A DNA stretch of 64,000 nucleotides from CAYZJR01 sp964503045 (GCA_964503045.1 CAZCZI010000002.1:1-64000); one strand, 5' to 3'; shown: positions 45,323 to 54,912, counted from the stretch's first letter. Numbers and translations are program-made. The notes: a model not told the origin generated them from the sequence alone.

Positions 45323-47917
45323 CTACTTGGACAAGATCTGTTGAGATTGATCGCCGGCCATCAATCTGGCAAAGATTGAGTGTTTGGAACCCGATAGCGG
45401 CTCTACCCAGATAGGAGCCGTCCACATGCGATCGAGGTTGCCGGTCAATGCGTCTTTCCTTGCAACTTCGACGTAATAGGCGGAGCTGTTTCCAAGCTTG
45501 TGAGCGATCGGGTCGAAGGTGACTTTGCTGCCCTGCGCCAGGAGCTCGGCGCCGGTCATCTCTTGCTCTTGCAGTATGCGAGCCAGTTTGCCGTCTCCGA
45601 GGCGACCGTCGCCCCAAACCTTGACCGAGTACTGCGCTTCGGCGTGAAGATTTCCGCCGATTTGCATAGTCAGTGTCAGGTCGTTGACCGCGGCTTGATC
45701 CAAGATACTTCCCATCACGTGCTTGTCGTTTGCACTGAGCACGCCGTAGAGATTGTCTCTGCTAGTTGTGGCAATGGTGCGTCTCTGGCGCAGTGCTTCC
45801 ATGATGCTGTGCTTGTCGAGATTCTTTGAGAGAATTCCGGTTGCGCCCGGGTTATTGACCGGTTCGCCGAAGTGGAAGTCACGGCCGAATGTCGGGCTGG
45901 CGTGCACCTTCATGTCGATGTAGCCTGCAAAACTCTTCGGGTCCATGTCGCCCGCTTTCACGACATCAACTGGGTTAGGATTGAGTGCTTCGCCCTTAAT
46001 CAGTTCGATTTGACGGACATAAGGATCAGCAAATCTCTCCAACCATTCCTTGCGATTCTTGAATGACTTTTGACCGTAGTCTCTGTCTCTTGCACCAGCC
46101 GGCAAGTTTGGGTTGTGGTCTGCCAAATAGCGTGGGTGATTGAGCTGAATGACTGGAGTTCCGCCAGTGCTGTCCTTCAATTTGTCGAGATGGTTTACGA
46201 GCGCCTTGTAATCGCCGTCGTTGTATTTCACCACATCTGGTGGCTTAACAACGGGGCCCGTGTCCATGTTTACGAGTCTGCGGAAGAAGTTGCTCACCGG
46301 ATGACGTGGCTCGCGAATTGCTTCGAAGAACGTCTCGACTTCAAGCAAGTTGATGTGGTTGACGCCGCCTAGGTGATCGGCGCTCAATGCTTCTGCCGGT
46401 GTTTCGACGTGAATCTCCGGACCAGTGTGATTGTGATCGCCGCCGGTCGTTTGATCGCCGGTCTTTCCAGTGGTGTCGCCCGGTTTTGTAGTTTCGCCGC
46501 TTGGTTTCGTTGTTTCGCCGCCCGGTTTGGTTGTTTCGCCTGTGCCTGTTGTTTCTCCGCCGTCGGGTTGTTTTGTCGGCTTCGGATTCTTGAGTTCCTT
46601 AAGCATGTCGAGCGTACCGGGCGTACCATCATTGGCACCGGTTGTCGATCCGGTCTTAAGCGTGTTTGCCTCCACTGGACCTGGAATAGGAGATTCAGGC
46701 GGTGCTCCTGGCGAGTTGGGAGGTCCCGGTAATGGAGACTCAGCCGGAGTGCCGGGGTTGAGTTCTGCGACTTTGGTTGGAGGCTTGATTTCCAACTGTG
46801 CCAAACCTTGAGTGCCGGTTGCGGTTGCTTCGGTCGCGGCAAAGTCTTGATGCGCATGTCCACCGACTTTTCCGATGGTTCCTAACTCTGTTCCCACTAA
46901 TGATACGTGCTTGCCTGGAATTGTGGTGGCAGCTGCATCGGCAAATGTCTGTGCGTATTCGATTGGATTTTCGGCGACTGTCGGCGTGCCTGCTTGGTCT
47001 CCAGCGCGCGGATCATTTGGCTTTACACCACCGCGAGCGGCAAGATGATTGTGGTCGGTGATGGTGGTGACATGCTGACCTTGTTCGATCGCTTTGTTGT
47101 ACAGGTCTTTGGGAAGTCCCATGCCGTCTGAATATCTGGAGTGTCCGTGCAGTGAGCCGAAATAGAGTGTCAGATCTTCGTTTTCACCCAAGAACTGTCC
47201 GAGTCTGCGATTGACTGCGCCGTCTGGCTTGAAGCCTCTGATTAAACCTGTGGTGGAAGCGCGTTTTACGCCGTCCAGAGACAGTGAGATTGGCTGACCG
47301 GATTCAGTTGGTCCTTTAAATGTGGTGATGGAACCGCTCGGCATTTTCGGCGCATTGACTATAATCTCGCCGGAATGATTGGTGCGAAGCATTGCCAGTG
47401 CGCGGTTTTCGGCGCCTATAATAGCGCGTTGGCTTCCTTGAGAGATGTTGCCGAGAAGCCCTCTGCTTTGCGATGCGGCGAAGCCTAATTCGGCTCCGAG
47501 GTAACCGCCGCCGAAAGAGAGACCGAAATCCACGGCACCACCGACGGAGTCTTTCGCCAGTTTGTGCGCGATTGCGTCTTGGTCTGCCCAAGGTTGAAGT
47601 GACTCATCATAAGCGCTGGCGAGCCGTTTAATTCCATTTATTGCAACGGGAACGGTCAAGCCTGCGCCGATTACCCAGGCGGCCGGCCCGCGGGCCGGAA
47701 GCACATAACCGAGTGCCGCGCCAAACGCGCCGGAAACAAGTACAACTTCTGCCGCATGGTTGATGGCTTCTTTGGGATTCTCCCAGACCTCATTTGCGAA
47801 TTCTCTCGCAGCTGAGGGCAGCTCTTCGGCTGCTTTTTTGAATACCTCGAATCCGCCTTCTGACTGACCCATATATTGAATGCACCAGGGGAAAATGACT
47901 GATGCAATGGTATTCAT
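45323..47917 (-). CDS. PHP-domain metal-dependent phosphoesterase-like protein with a long Thr/Pro/Gly linker
   Basis: 864 residues. N-terminal hydrophobic part (about 55-100) but no clear signal peptide. The PHP domain starts near 250: LYFGSLHGHSRYSDG (H-x-H), TTITDHNH, VGTELGT, GGHAHQDF, then HINLLEVE, IQLNHPRY and, much later, FGRDFHFGEP, together giving the usual metal ligands. The domain is split by a linker (about 380-500) with ETTKPGGETTKPSGETTKPG-like repeats. The end is beta-rich. PHP domains hydrolyse phosphoesters; substrate unknown. An alternative start is the ATG at 47872 (MGQSEGGF). 18 bases separate it from the caspase-like gene. Confidence 0.8.
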   Translation of the reverse strand: MNTIASVIFPWCIQYMGQSEGGFEVFKKAAEELPSAAREFANEVWENPKEAINHAAEVVLVSGAFGAALGYVLPARGPAAWVIGAGLTVPVAINGIKRLASAYDESLQPWADQDAIAHKLAKDSVGGAVDFGLSFGGGYLGAELGFAASQSRGLLGNISQGSQRAIIGAENRALAMLRTNHSGEIIVNAPKMPSGSITTFKGPTESGQPISLSLDGVKRASTTGLIRGFKPDGAVNRRLGQFLGENEDLTLYFGSLHGHSRYSDGMGLPKDLYNKAIEQGQHVTTITDHNHLAARGGVKPNDPRAGDQAGTPTVAENPIEYAQTFADAAATTIPGKHVSLVGTELGTIGKVGGHAHQDFAATEATATGTQGLAQLEIKPPTKVAELNPGTPAESPLPGPPNSPGAPPESPIPGPVEANTLKTGSTTGANDGTPGTLDMLKELKNPKPTKQPDGGETTGTGETTKPGGETTKPSGETTKPGDTTGKTGDQTTGGDHNHTGPEIHVETPAEALSADHLGGVNHINLLEVETFFEAIREPRHPVSNFFRRLVNMDTGPVVKPPDVVKYNDGDYKALVNHLDKLKDSTGGTPVIQLNHPRYLADHNPNLPAGARDRDYGQKSFKNRKEWLERFADPYVRQIELIKGEALNPNPVDVVKAGDMDPKSFAGYIDMKVHASPTFGRDFHFGEPVNNPGATGILSKNLDKHSIMEALRQRRTIATTSRDNLYGVLSANDKHVMGSILDQAAVNDLTLTMQIGGNLHAEAQYSVKVWGDGRLGDGKLARILQEQEMTGAELLAQGSKVTFDPIAHKLGNSSAYYVEVARKDALTGNLDRMWTAPIWVEPLSGSKHSIFARLMAGDQSQQILSK

Positions 47918-47988
47918 TACTTATATGTGGACCAACAGGGAAACTACGCAGGGTGGGAATCCTACGTATCAGATTTAATGCCGGACCT

Positions 47989-50900
47989 TCATAGTTTGTA
48001 ATTGCCCTTCTGGCGGTTCTTCACGAAGATGAGAACGAAGGGGTAGAGGCATGCGAAGATGACGACCAGGAGGAGTTTTATTGCGACTGACGTCCCGTCC
48101 AGGAAGCCGTGTGAGCGGCGCCCGCTTTGATTCGACTCGGAATACTCGGAATAGTAAGAGTCAGAACTTACGCCACGCCCGCCGCTGAAGAATTGGCTTC
48201 CGGGGAAGCTGAAATTGATCGGCCCCTTTGTTGTTTCTACTGCGGGGGTTTCTATACTAATGCTTCCAGGGCTTCCTTCCACACGCATCGGCTGCCCACC
48301 CCACATGGATTGTCTTCGCGATTCAGCTTTTCTTGCCTCTTTACCGAGAGACTCCTCTTTCATCTCATGGTCTTCGGTCATAAGTCCGCTCTTGTCTGAA
48401 GCGCCGAGTTCTCGTGCTTTTTGCTTCTCGAATACAAGACCTTGAGTCGTGACCTGACTGCGAGCATCCATCAGCTTGCCGTCTTGAAAAACAGTCGCAT
48501 TTCCACCCTGTGGTCCGACTGTGCCGTTAGTGGCGCCCTGAAGCTGCGGGTATTGACCGGCTTTATATTGTTGAGTGCCACTAGACTTTTCACTTTCTTT
48601 GGCGAAGAGATTCGAGTCTCTTGCTGTGAGACCCTTGGTCAATTCCTGAGCGAACTGCATCGGTGCATTGCTGTTTTGTTGTTGAATTCCTGTGTCACCC
48701 TGACTCGAGTAGGCATCGCCGAAACTGAGACCGGTACTGGAATTTGGAACCGGCGAGGACGCGGGTGCTGGTGCACCAATAACTACGGGTTGGCTCGCGT
48801 CTTTCTTGGCGTTGTAGTTATAGCCTTCGTCGCCTTGGCTTGAGTATGCGTCTCCGAAGCTGCCGCCAAAGCCGCTGCTGCCTCCTCCTGTATATGCCGG
48901 TCCTCCAGCAACGCCGGCTGCAGCAGACAAGTTATTGAGCTGCGAGACGGTAGCCGAAAATGCAGAAGATATCGCATTAGCGAGGAACTGCCCCGTAATG
49001 AAATAACCGATGGTGGCGCCGGTCGCTTCCAAACCCCGCATTACCTCTTGGTTTTCAAAGGGGTTGCTGGCTTTGTTTGGTGGCGGAGGTGGTTCGATAA
49101 TTAGGTTGGTGTCAACAAGTGGAACATTTACGATTGCGCTCGAAACTGGCGACACAAGATGATATTGCTGAGCAATGTGAATTGCGCGTTGCTCGTTTCC
49201 AGCTTGATTTTCTTTGAGAATTTGTTCATAGCCTTGAAGTTGCGCGAGTTCGGAAATTGTTTCATGACCTGGCTCGCTTGGACCATCTCCGAGATGATGT
49301 AGATATTGATCGAGTGCGTCAGATGTCTGTCCTTTCCATGTCTCGTTGAACAGCGTATCGAGATCTTGCTTCAGATTACCTGTGTGTTTTACGCGAATCA
49401 AACTGGGATTTGAATCGATTCCAGAAAGAATTTCATTGGGACCAGTGGCTACCTGTAGATCGTATAAGCGAGGCGTCTTGCTTTCAGCTTTCAAATACTG
49501 TTTGACGACGTCACCTGCAACTGAGGACATCGGCTGGCAGGCGTGTATCCAGAGCACAGCGCCGTTGCTCTTGAAGGATTGTTCCATGCAGTTTTTAAGT
49601 GCGAGGTCATCACGTTGCCCACCCTGAAAATCCGATGCGTTAAGAGCGTTGAGCGCAGTGTTAAATTCCGGGCTGCTTGCACTTGTCTCTCGGCACAAGA
49701 CTCTTGTTTCATCTCCAACCACCTGAAGTTGAACTTTCATACCAGGGTTGAGTGTTTTCAAACCGTCCACGATTTGCTGGCGATAGGCTTGCATCGCCTC
49801 GGAGCCATCGACGACTACATATAAAGATTGAGGGACTGGGTACGTCTGCGGTTGCAACACTCTTTCGACAACATAGGCATTGCCGGTGAATCTATCGTGG
49901 CACCAGGTGCGATGGCATTGCCGGTCGCGCTCGACATTGACTATTCCGTTGAACCTGGAGAGCTGCGAACCGTCAATAGTGGCATTGAAAATCAATGGTT
50001 TTGCGGCATCTATTTTCACGGCCGCTGCATCGCATTTGATTGGTGCTTTGGAATCAAAAGTGAGTGTAACCGGACCTTCCAACACGAAATTGCGTTCTTC
50101 AAATGCGGGCAGTTCCAACGACCCGGTGCCTGAGCCATTGATGCTGATAGGCGCAACGATTGTCAGTTTGACGTCCGCCTTAGACATCGGACGAACCGGA
50201 AAGCATTGAATAAGTACTCTATCCATTCCGCTCATGCTTACCAGAAGAGGATCTTTCTTGGCGATGATGTTTTGCCGATAGATTTCTCTGGCGACGCTGC
50301 GAGTCATGATGGTCGCTTCGCGTTCTATATTATTGATTACAATCTTCGCTCCAGTGACTACTGCACCAGGCGGCAGAAGCAGCTTGGCACGAGCCTCTCG
50401 ATCGTACTTTGATGAATTCTCCAATGACATGATCCATTCCATCTTTGCAATGGCACCATCATTATCGATTGTTCCTACTAAAGCAGAACCTTTAACTGAC
50501 AAACCACGGGCGATACCACTTACTGCTTCGCCTGCGATATCGGCATCGAGATCGAATTCATCTTCGACTGTTGCATTGACGCCTGCGATGTCGCTTACCA
50601 TGCCGGTCTTTTGAATGGTTGAACGTGCCGACGCCGGGATTGGAACTGAATTGAATGCCTTTCCAGTAACTTGGTAGAAAATCTCTCGTGCTTGTTCGAC
50701 GGTGATTGGGTGGGCGTGTTCGTAGAGAGTTCCTAATACGTCCGTGGCACGCCCAGAACGTTCATAACAAGCCCGCAGCATTACTTCTTGATTGCCATAC
50801 TTGCGCAACCACGAGACTGCCTCGTGCGATTTATCCGATTCAGTCGCTTCGCCAAGATGAACGCGGGTAAGCGTGGACGGCAACTCGACTGCAATCACCA

Positions 50901-51486
50901 TCACAAGAACGATCAAGTGTCCGATATGTTCAACCTGATGTGCATCGAAATAGGCGCGCTGCCTGTGCGCAAATGCACAAACCGTTTTGCCTGCAAACCA
51001 GGTGCAAGGCAGAGAAAGAAGCGGGGCCAGACCAAGCAAACCGATTCCAAAAGCCAGAATTGCAATACACATTGTTGGTGTTACTGAGAGGAACATCAAG
51101 GTGTAAAGAACACCAATGCCCATCGCCATGCCGCTGAAGAGAGCCATGGGTGCATAGTAACGCGTCAAATCCATGCGACCGCTCAAGTACGCCATCAAGT
51201 TGGACAACGGAATCAGCGTAAACAGAACGACGTGATAAACAGAGGGAAACGGATCGAAGTAATAGCGCGCAAGAGTGTGCGTCCACAGCTCAAGAGTCAT
51301 CGCGAGCATCGGAAGAATCACACCGAAAAACAAGAAATATTTTCCATGAACCTTCTTCGGTTTCACCCAGTTCGCGCTTTTCGGACCAGAAAACGGAAGC
51401 ACATCTTTGGCGATGTTGCTCCACTGCTCTTTGGCTTCCAATAACGCGACTGATGACTTGTCGTCTTTCGGCACTTGCTTTTCCAT
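47989..51486 (-). CDS. VIT-domain and vWA-like multi-pass membrane protein
   Basis: 1165 residues. Five to six membrane helices (about 48-230), a VIT domain (about 345-480, with KMEWIMSLENSSKYDREARA and ATIMTRSVAREIYRQNIIAK), a vWA-like domain (about 590-740, YVVVDGSEAMQAYRQQ), a low-complexity Ser/Gly/Gln region with the unit SFGDAYSSQGD at two places, and a final membrane helix (about 1125-1150). The metal-binding DxSxS motif reads DGSEA, lacking the last Ser, so Mg binding may be weak. VIT-vWA membrane proteins of bacteria have been linked to protein sorting and envelope roles. First gene of the long minus-strand block, with 70 bases before the PHP gene. Confidence 0.82.
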   Translation of the reverse strand: MEKQVPKDDKSSVALLEAKEQWSNIAKDVLPFSGPKSANWVKPKKVHGKYFLFFGVILPMLAMTLELWTHTLARYYFDPFPSVYHVVLFTLIPLSNLMAYLSGRMDLTRYYAPMALFSGMAMGIGVLYTLMFLSVTPTMCIAILAFGIGLLGLAPLLSLPCTWFAGKTVCAFAHRQRAYFDAHQVEHIGHLIVLVMVIAVELPSTLTRVHLGEATESDKSHEAVSWLRKYGNQEVMLRACYERSGRATDVLGTLYEHAHPITVEQAREIFYQVTGKAFNSVPIPASARSTIQKTGMVSDIAGVNATVEDEFDLDADIAGEAVSGIARGLSVKGSALVGTIDNDGAIAKMEWIMSLENSSKYDREARAKLLLPPGAVVTGAKIVINNIEREATIMTRSVAREIYRQNIIAKKDPLLVSMSGMDRVLIQCFPVRPMSKADVKLTIVAPISINGSGTGSLELPAFEERNFVLEGPVTLTFDSKAPIKCDAAAVKIDAAKPLIFNATIDGSQLSRFNGIVNVERDRQCHRTWCHDRFTGNAYVVERVLQPQTYPVPQSLYVVVDGSEAMQAYRQQIVDGLKTLNPGMKVQLQVVGDETRVLCRETSASSPEFNTALNALNASDFQGGQRDDLALKNCMEQSFKSNGAVLWIHACQPMSSVAGDVVKQYLKAESKTPRLYDLQVATGPNEILSGIDSNPSLIRVKHTGNLKQDLDTLFNETWKGQTSDALDQYLHHLGDGPSEPGHETISELAQLQGYEQILKENQAGNEQRAIHIAQQYHLVSPVSSAIVNVPLVDTNLIIEPPPPPNKASNPFENQEVMRGLEATGATIGYFITGQFLANAISSAFSATVSQLNNLSAAAGVAGGPAYTGGGSSGFGGSFGDAYSSQGDEGYNYNAKKDASQPVVIGAPAPASSPVPNSSTGLSFGDAYSSQGDTGIQQQNSNAPMQFAQELTKGLTARDSNLFAKESEKSSGTQQYKAGQYPQLQGATNGTVGPQGGNATVFQDGKLMDARSQVTTQGLVFEKQKARELGASDKSGLMTEDHEMKEESLGKEARKAESRRQSMWGGQPMRVEGSPGSISIETPAVETTKGPINFSFPGSQFFSGGRGVSSDSYYSEYSESNQSGRRSHGFLDGTSVAIKLLLVVIFACLYPFVLIFVKNRQKGNYKL

Positions 51487-51715
51487 ACTTTTCAGGGCTA
51501 TCTCAACATTAGGCTAGTAAGAAGAGGCGTGAACTTTCAAACGTCACATTTGTAAATGACTTCGGTCATGCGGAGTCGGCTCGCCTGGTGCAGAATGAAT
51601 TATGGCGGCTTATTCCATGCTACTGGAATCCTTGACCAACGCCACCGGGTTTCTCCTGAAACTTAAGATTAGAGTTTTTGGGGTACTAACAGAGTAGTCG
51701 AAATTGGTGGAGTGA

Positions 51716-52665
51716 ATGCTCGAAATCCTCGGTGGAATCGTTGTTCTTCTGATAATGATCGCCCTTTCGGGAGTCAAGGTCGTTAGGGAGCATGAACGGA
51801 TGGTCGTCTTCCGGTTCGGAAAGGTTGTCGGCAGCCGTGGACCTGGTCTTAATCTGGTTTTGCCGGTTATCGAACGCCTCCTAATCGTCGACACTCGCAT
51901 GGTGACGATGCCGGTCGAGACCGGAGAGGTTGTGACCTACGATGATGCTGTGGTTTCGCTTTCGGCAGTTTTTATGTTCGAGGTTTTCGAGGCTGCGAGC
52001 TTCGTCACCAAGGTCGCCGACGCGTATCAGGCAACGGCTGAAGCGGCGGAGGTTGTGCTCTGCGAGGTGGCGAGGGAGAAGCCGCTTACTGAGCTTCAGA
52101 CTGATACGCGCAGGTATAAGCAGAGGGTGCGGGTTTTGCTCGATAAAAAGATCAAGACCTGGGGCATCAAGACTTCGGATATGGAAGTGAAAGACGTGAA
52201 GCTAATCGCGGAGAATCGACCGAGCGAAAAGCTGCCGTTGCATGTAGAACATGTACCAACGCCAATAGATTATTTCGCAAACACCAACGATTATTTGAAG
52301 CAACCTGCTACTGTTGCAGTGCCGGGATTTGACGGAGATCTCGCACAGAGTTATGACTTTGGTGATGTCTCGGCGCCGGGCAGCGTTGAGAGCTATAGCT
52401 TTAGTGCGGATGTGCTGCCGGATTCGTCGCGGGAGCTGGATTCGTCGCTGGAGCAGGCGCTGGAGCCATCGCTGGAGCNNNNNNNNNNNNNNNNNNNNNN
52501 NNNNNNNNNNNNNNNNNNNNNNNNNNNNNNNNNNNNNNNNNNNNNNNNNNNNNNNNNNNNNNNNNNNNNNNNNNNNNNTCGTCGCGGGAGCTGGATTCGT
52601 CGCTGGAGCAGGCGCTGGAGCCATCGCTGGAGCAGTCACCAGATTCGAACAAGACTAGTTTTTGA
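51716..52665 (+). CDS. SPFH/band-7 (stomatin-like) membrane protein with a repetitive acidic tail (interrupted by an assembly gap)
   Basis: N-terminal hairpin membrane helix (EILGGIVVLLIMIALSG) and an SPFH domain (VREHERMVVFRFGKVVG, GPGLNLVLPVIERLLIVD, then KIKTWGIKTSDMEVKDVKL). It ends in an acidic, Ser/Leu/Glu-rich tail with units SSRELDSSLEQALEPSLE on both sides of the 52479 gap. In the frame of the tail the gene ends at the TGA at 52663; the frame seen across a 100-N gap is an artefact, since the true gap must be 2 modulo 3. Stomatin-like proteins form oligomeric rings in membrane microdomains. It stands alone, without the usual NfeD partner. Confidence 0.85.
52479..52578. other. assembly gap (100 N) in an 18-residue repeat
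   Basis: Both flanks code for SSRELDSSLEQALEPSLE, a 54-bp unit. Copy number and true gap length unknown. Confidence 0.93.
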
Positions 52666-52760
52666 CGATTTCTTAGCACCCTCGGCTTTTAGGTTTATGC
52701 ATTGTTGCTGGCAACCATGCTTTCATTAAAGTGCAGTGACAGCAGAGGACCTGAAGTTTT

Positions 52761-52895
52761 ATGAGTGAACCATTTAGTGCAGTGATGCTTACCTTTCTTT
52801 CGCTTGGGGTCATCAAGTTCGTTCATGACAGCCTGAACAATCTTGCAGACGCTCACGTACGCCGCATCGAGAAGCGATCCCAACAAGGGATTTAG
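52761..52895 (+). CDS. possible small protein, 44 residues
   Basis: An ATG-started frame coding for MSEPFSAVMLTFLSLGVIKF with a hydrophilic second half and a GAGGA stretch about 11 bases upstream. The spacing is long and there is no homology I can name; it could be chance. Confidence 0.3.
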   Translation: MSEPFSAVMLTFLSLGVIKFVHDSLNNLADAHVRRIEKRSQQGI

Positions 52896-52940
52896 TCTTC
52901 TTTACCGCCAAGTCGCGCCAAAAGCCTCGGAACGTCGACG

Positions 52941-53618
52941 CTAGCACTTGGGAATGTTGAAGTAATTCAGCGCCTCGATTTTCTCTTTGTCTTGTTTTCT
53001 GATTCCTTCGATAATCAAGTTGGCAAACAGCGATGTTGTTACGCCCACCGCTGTGTTCCAACCGGCCTGGTCGCTGCCAAACATTTTTGAGACGCCGTAG
53101 ACTCCAAGCCCATATTTTGCTGCTTTTGTGGCGGCATCCGCCATAAGTGACGAACCGCATCTGTCGAGCTTCAGTGAAGCTGCGAACTCGTCGAGATCGC
53201 CCGTGTCCAGCTTCCTTCTAGATGAATAGAGTCCGGCGAACAGATCGAAATTTTTGTCGACTAGTTGTGCGGCTTTTCGTTCCATCGCCTCTCTTGACGG
53301 ATCATTGGCGATACGAGTCACTTCTGCGTGTTCGACGCCACCCCAACCAGTCTGTCTCCAATTCTGCATTGATGATCTAAGAACTCCGTGAAACACCGCG
53401 GGATTCTTCAACATTTCATCTGCGATTTGATCTTGTGTTAGTGCGGCTGGCTGCTTTTCTGTGATGAGAACTTCCGGTAATGCTGCGACGACACTCGTTT
53501 TGTTGGCGCTCGGCGCAAACCCTTCCTTCATAGAGTCGAATGCTTCCACCGATGCATAACTCTCACCCTCGCGCGCCATTGAGATGTTCGAATATTCCAA
53601 CGCTTGTTTTTCGCCCAT
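52941..53618 (-). CDS. hypothetical protein
   Basis: 225 residues, not recognised. A strong ribosome site AAGGAG lies 8 bases before ATG. The first half is hydrophilic and helical (ALTQDQIADEMLKNPAVFHG, SREAMERKAAQLVDKNFDLF). Near the end a weakly hydrophobic stretch (KAAKYGLGVYGVSKMFG, WNTAVGVTTSLFANLIIEGI) could bind a membrane. No signal peptide. No partner gene on the same strand close by. Confidence 0.7.
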   Translation of the reverse strand: MGEKQALEYSNISMAREGESYASVEAFDSMKEGFAPSANKTSVVAALPEVLITEKQPAALTQDQIADEMLKNPAVFHGVLRSSMQNWRQTGWGGVEHAEVTRIANDPSREAMERKAAQLVDKNFDLFAGLYSSRRKLDTGDLDEFAASLKLDRCGSSLMADAATKAAKYGLGVYGVSKMFGSDQAGWNTAVGVTTSLFANLIIEGIRKQDKEKIEALNYFNIPKC

Positions 53619-53906
53619 GATTGTTCTCCTTGGAAGGCGTGAATTTCGGGGTGTAAGCGATAGGTTAGGGAGGAACTATTTCAGAGTTATTAAAACTGCA
53701 ATTTTGCTTTGATTTTTGGTGACACGGTATTATTTCTGAACTGAAAAGATTGAGAGGATGTGTCAGTTTTGGTGGGAAGGAGCAATTGCAAATCGGTGCG
53801 GAGATGGCATACATGATGATCAATCTCATGAAGGGGAAGTTACCGACTCGAAACAAGGATTCTTGATAATTCAATTGTCCGAGATTCACTCAGGAAGGGT
53901 GCTTAA

Positions 53907-54353
53907 ATGCTACGAAATCATGATGGTCACTGGTTTGGCGACGACCATGCCGACATTCGCGATGAATTGCTTCGATACAGCAAGCTTGCCGGCAACGGCT
54001 CTTATCACATTGAACACTTTGTTGATGCGAAGTGTACCTGCGATTCAAGGGTTTTCAAAATATCAATTGATGATGATGAAGGTGTTGCAATTAGAACATG
54101 CATTGAGTGCGACCACGAGCATCCGATTGGAGACAGCGAAGAATTTCTAGAGGATGCGACACCTGAGGAATGTCAGTGTCCATGCGGTAATGAGGAGTTT
54201 GAACTCTCCGGTGGTGTATCGCTTTACACGGACAGTGACTGCGTAAAGTGGTTCTATATTGGATGTCGCTGCGTCAGATGTGGATTGGTTGCGTGCTACG
54301 GAGATTGGAAGAATCAGTTTGATGGTTATCAGAAATTCTTAGCGCGTTTTTGA
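53907..54353 (+). CDS. Cys-rich small protein with two zinc-ribbon-like clusters
   Basis: 148 residues, not recognised. It contains eight or more Cys in pairs: CTCDSR, CIECDHEH, CQCPCGNEEF and CRCVRCGLVACYGDW, a layout of two zinc ribbons or knuckles separated by an acidic segment. The N-terminus NHDGHWFGDDHADIRDELLR is charged. Cytoplasmic by lack of a signal. Convergent with the next gene; a 9-base gap. Confidence 0.65.
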   Translation: MLRNHDGHWFGDDHADIRDELLRYSKLAGNGSYHIEHFVDAKCTCDSRVFKISIDDDEGVAIRTCIECDHEHPIGDSEEFLEDATPEECQCPCGNEEFELSGGVSLYTDSDCVKWFYIGCRCVRCGLVACYGDWKNQFDGYQKFLARF

Positions 54354-54362
54354 GATATCCGC

Positions 54363-54902
54363 CTACGTTCCTGAGAACTTATAGAGAATGTCCCAATCCA
54401 AATTGGCCAACTTCTCTGCATTGAGCCCATCGATATTTATGTTTTCAATGCTTTTGATCGAAATTCGATCAGTATCAATACTGCCATCGTACAGGTGAAG
54501 AATAATGGAAATGTTCTTGGCTGTCCGACTTCTTACAACCTCACCGATCCACCGTTCCCATTGACGCAACTCAGAGTCCTTCTCCGCTTTCTTCTGCTGC
54601 GGAGCGCGCGCCTTGTCCGTTTTCCAACGTGCAATCTTAGCGGCGCTCCACCCCTTGCGCTTCAGTTTTGAGCTTTCTTGCTGCAAGTTATGCATCTGAT
54701 ACATCGAAGAACTTGAGTATCCGAGAGCGGTATCACAGTTGCACGGACCACGCATCGGCAGAAACTGATAGCCATCAGGAACTACAGTGCGGAGCGAGAG
54801 ATTGTCCATAGGGGCGACATCAAAACCATACTTGTCGCATAGCTCGCGCAATTGGGGTAAAGCAGTTTCGGTTGGAACAATCGCTGTGATAAAAGTGCAC
54901 AT
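54363..54902 (-). CDS. hypothetical protein (MCTFITA-type)
   Basis: 179 residues from the ATG at 54902; the frame is open 18 codons further, but MCTFITAIVPTETALPQLRE looks like a natural start because it begins with a beta strand. Contains GPCNCDTALGY and a Lys/Arg-rich helix (KLKRKGWSAAKIARWKTDKA). No signal peptide, no known family. It starts 10 bases after the stop of the glycine-zipper gene, so the two are probably one operon. Confidence 0.6.
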   Translation of the reverse strand: MCTFITAIVPTETALPQLRELCDKYGFDVAPMDNLSLRTVVPDGYQFLPMRGPCNCDTALGYSSSSMYQMHNLQQESSKLKRKGWSAAKIARWKTDKARAPQQKKAEKDSELRQWERWIGEVVRSRTAKNISIILHLYDGSIDTDRISIKSIENINIDGLNAEKLANLDWDILYKFSGT

Positions 54903-54912
54903 TACTGTTGAA

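Noticed and set aside
48215..48445. + strand frames within the VIT/vWA gene
   Set aside because: No ribosome sites or recognisable domains; the opposite strand is a strong coding frame.
52314..52729. Arg/Trp/Ser-rich frames around the 52479 gap
   Set aside because: Shadows of the SPFH protein tail, read out of frame because the gap is not of true length.
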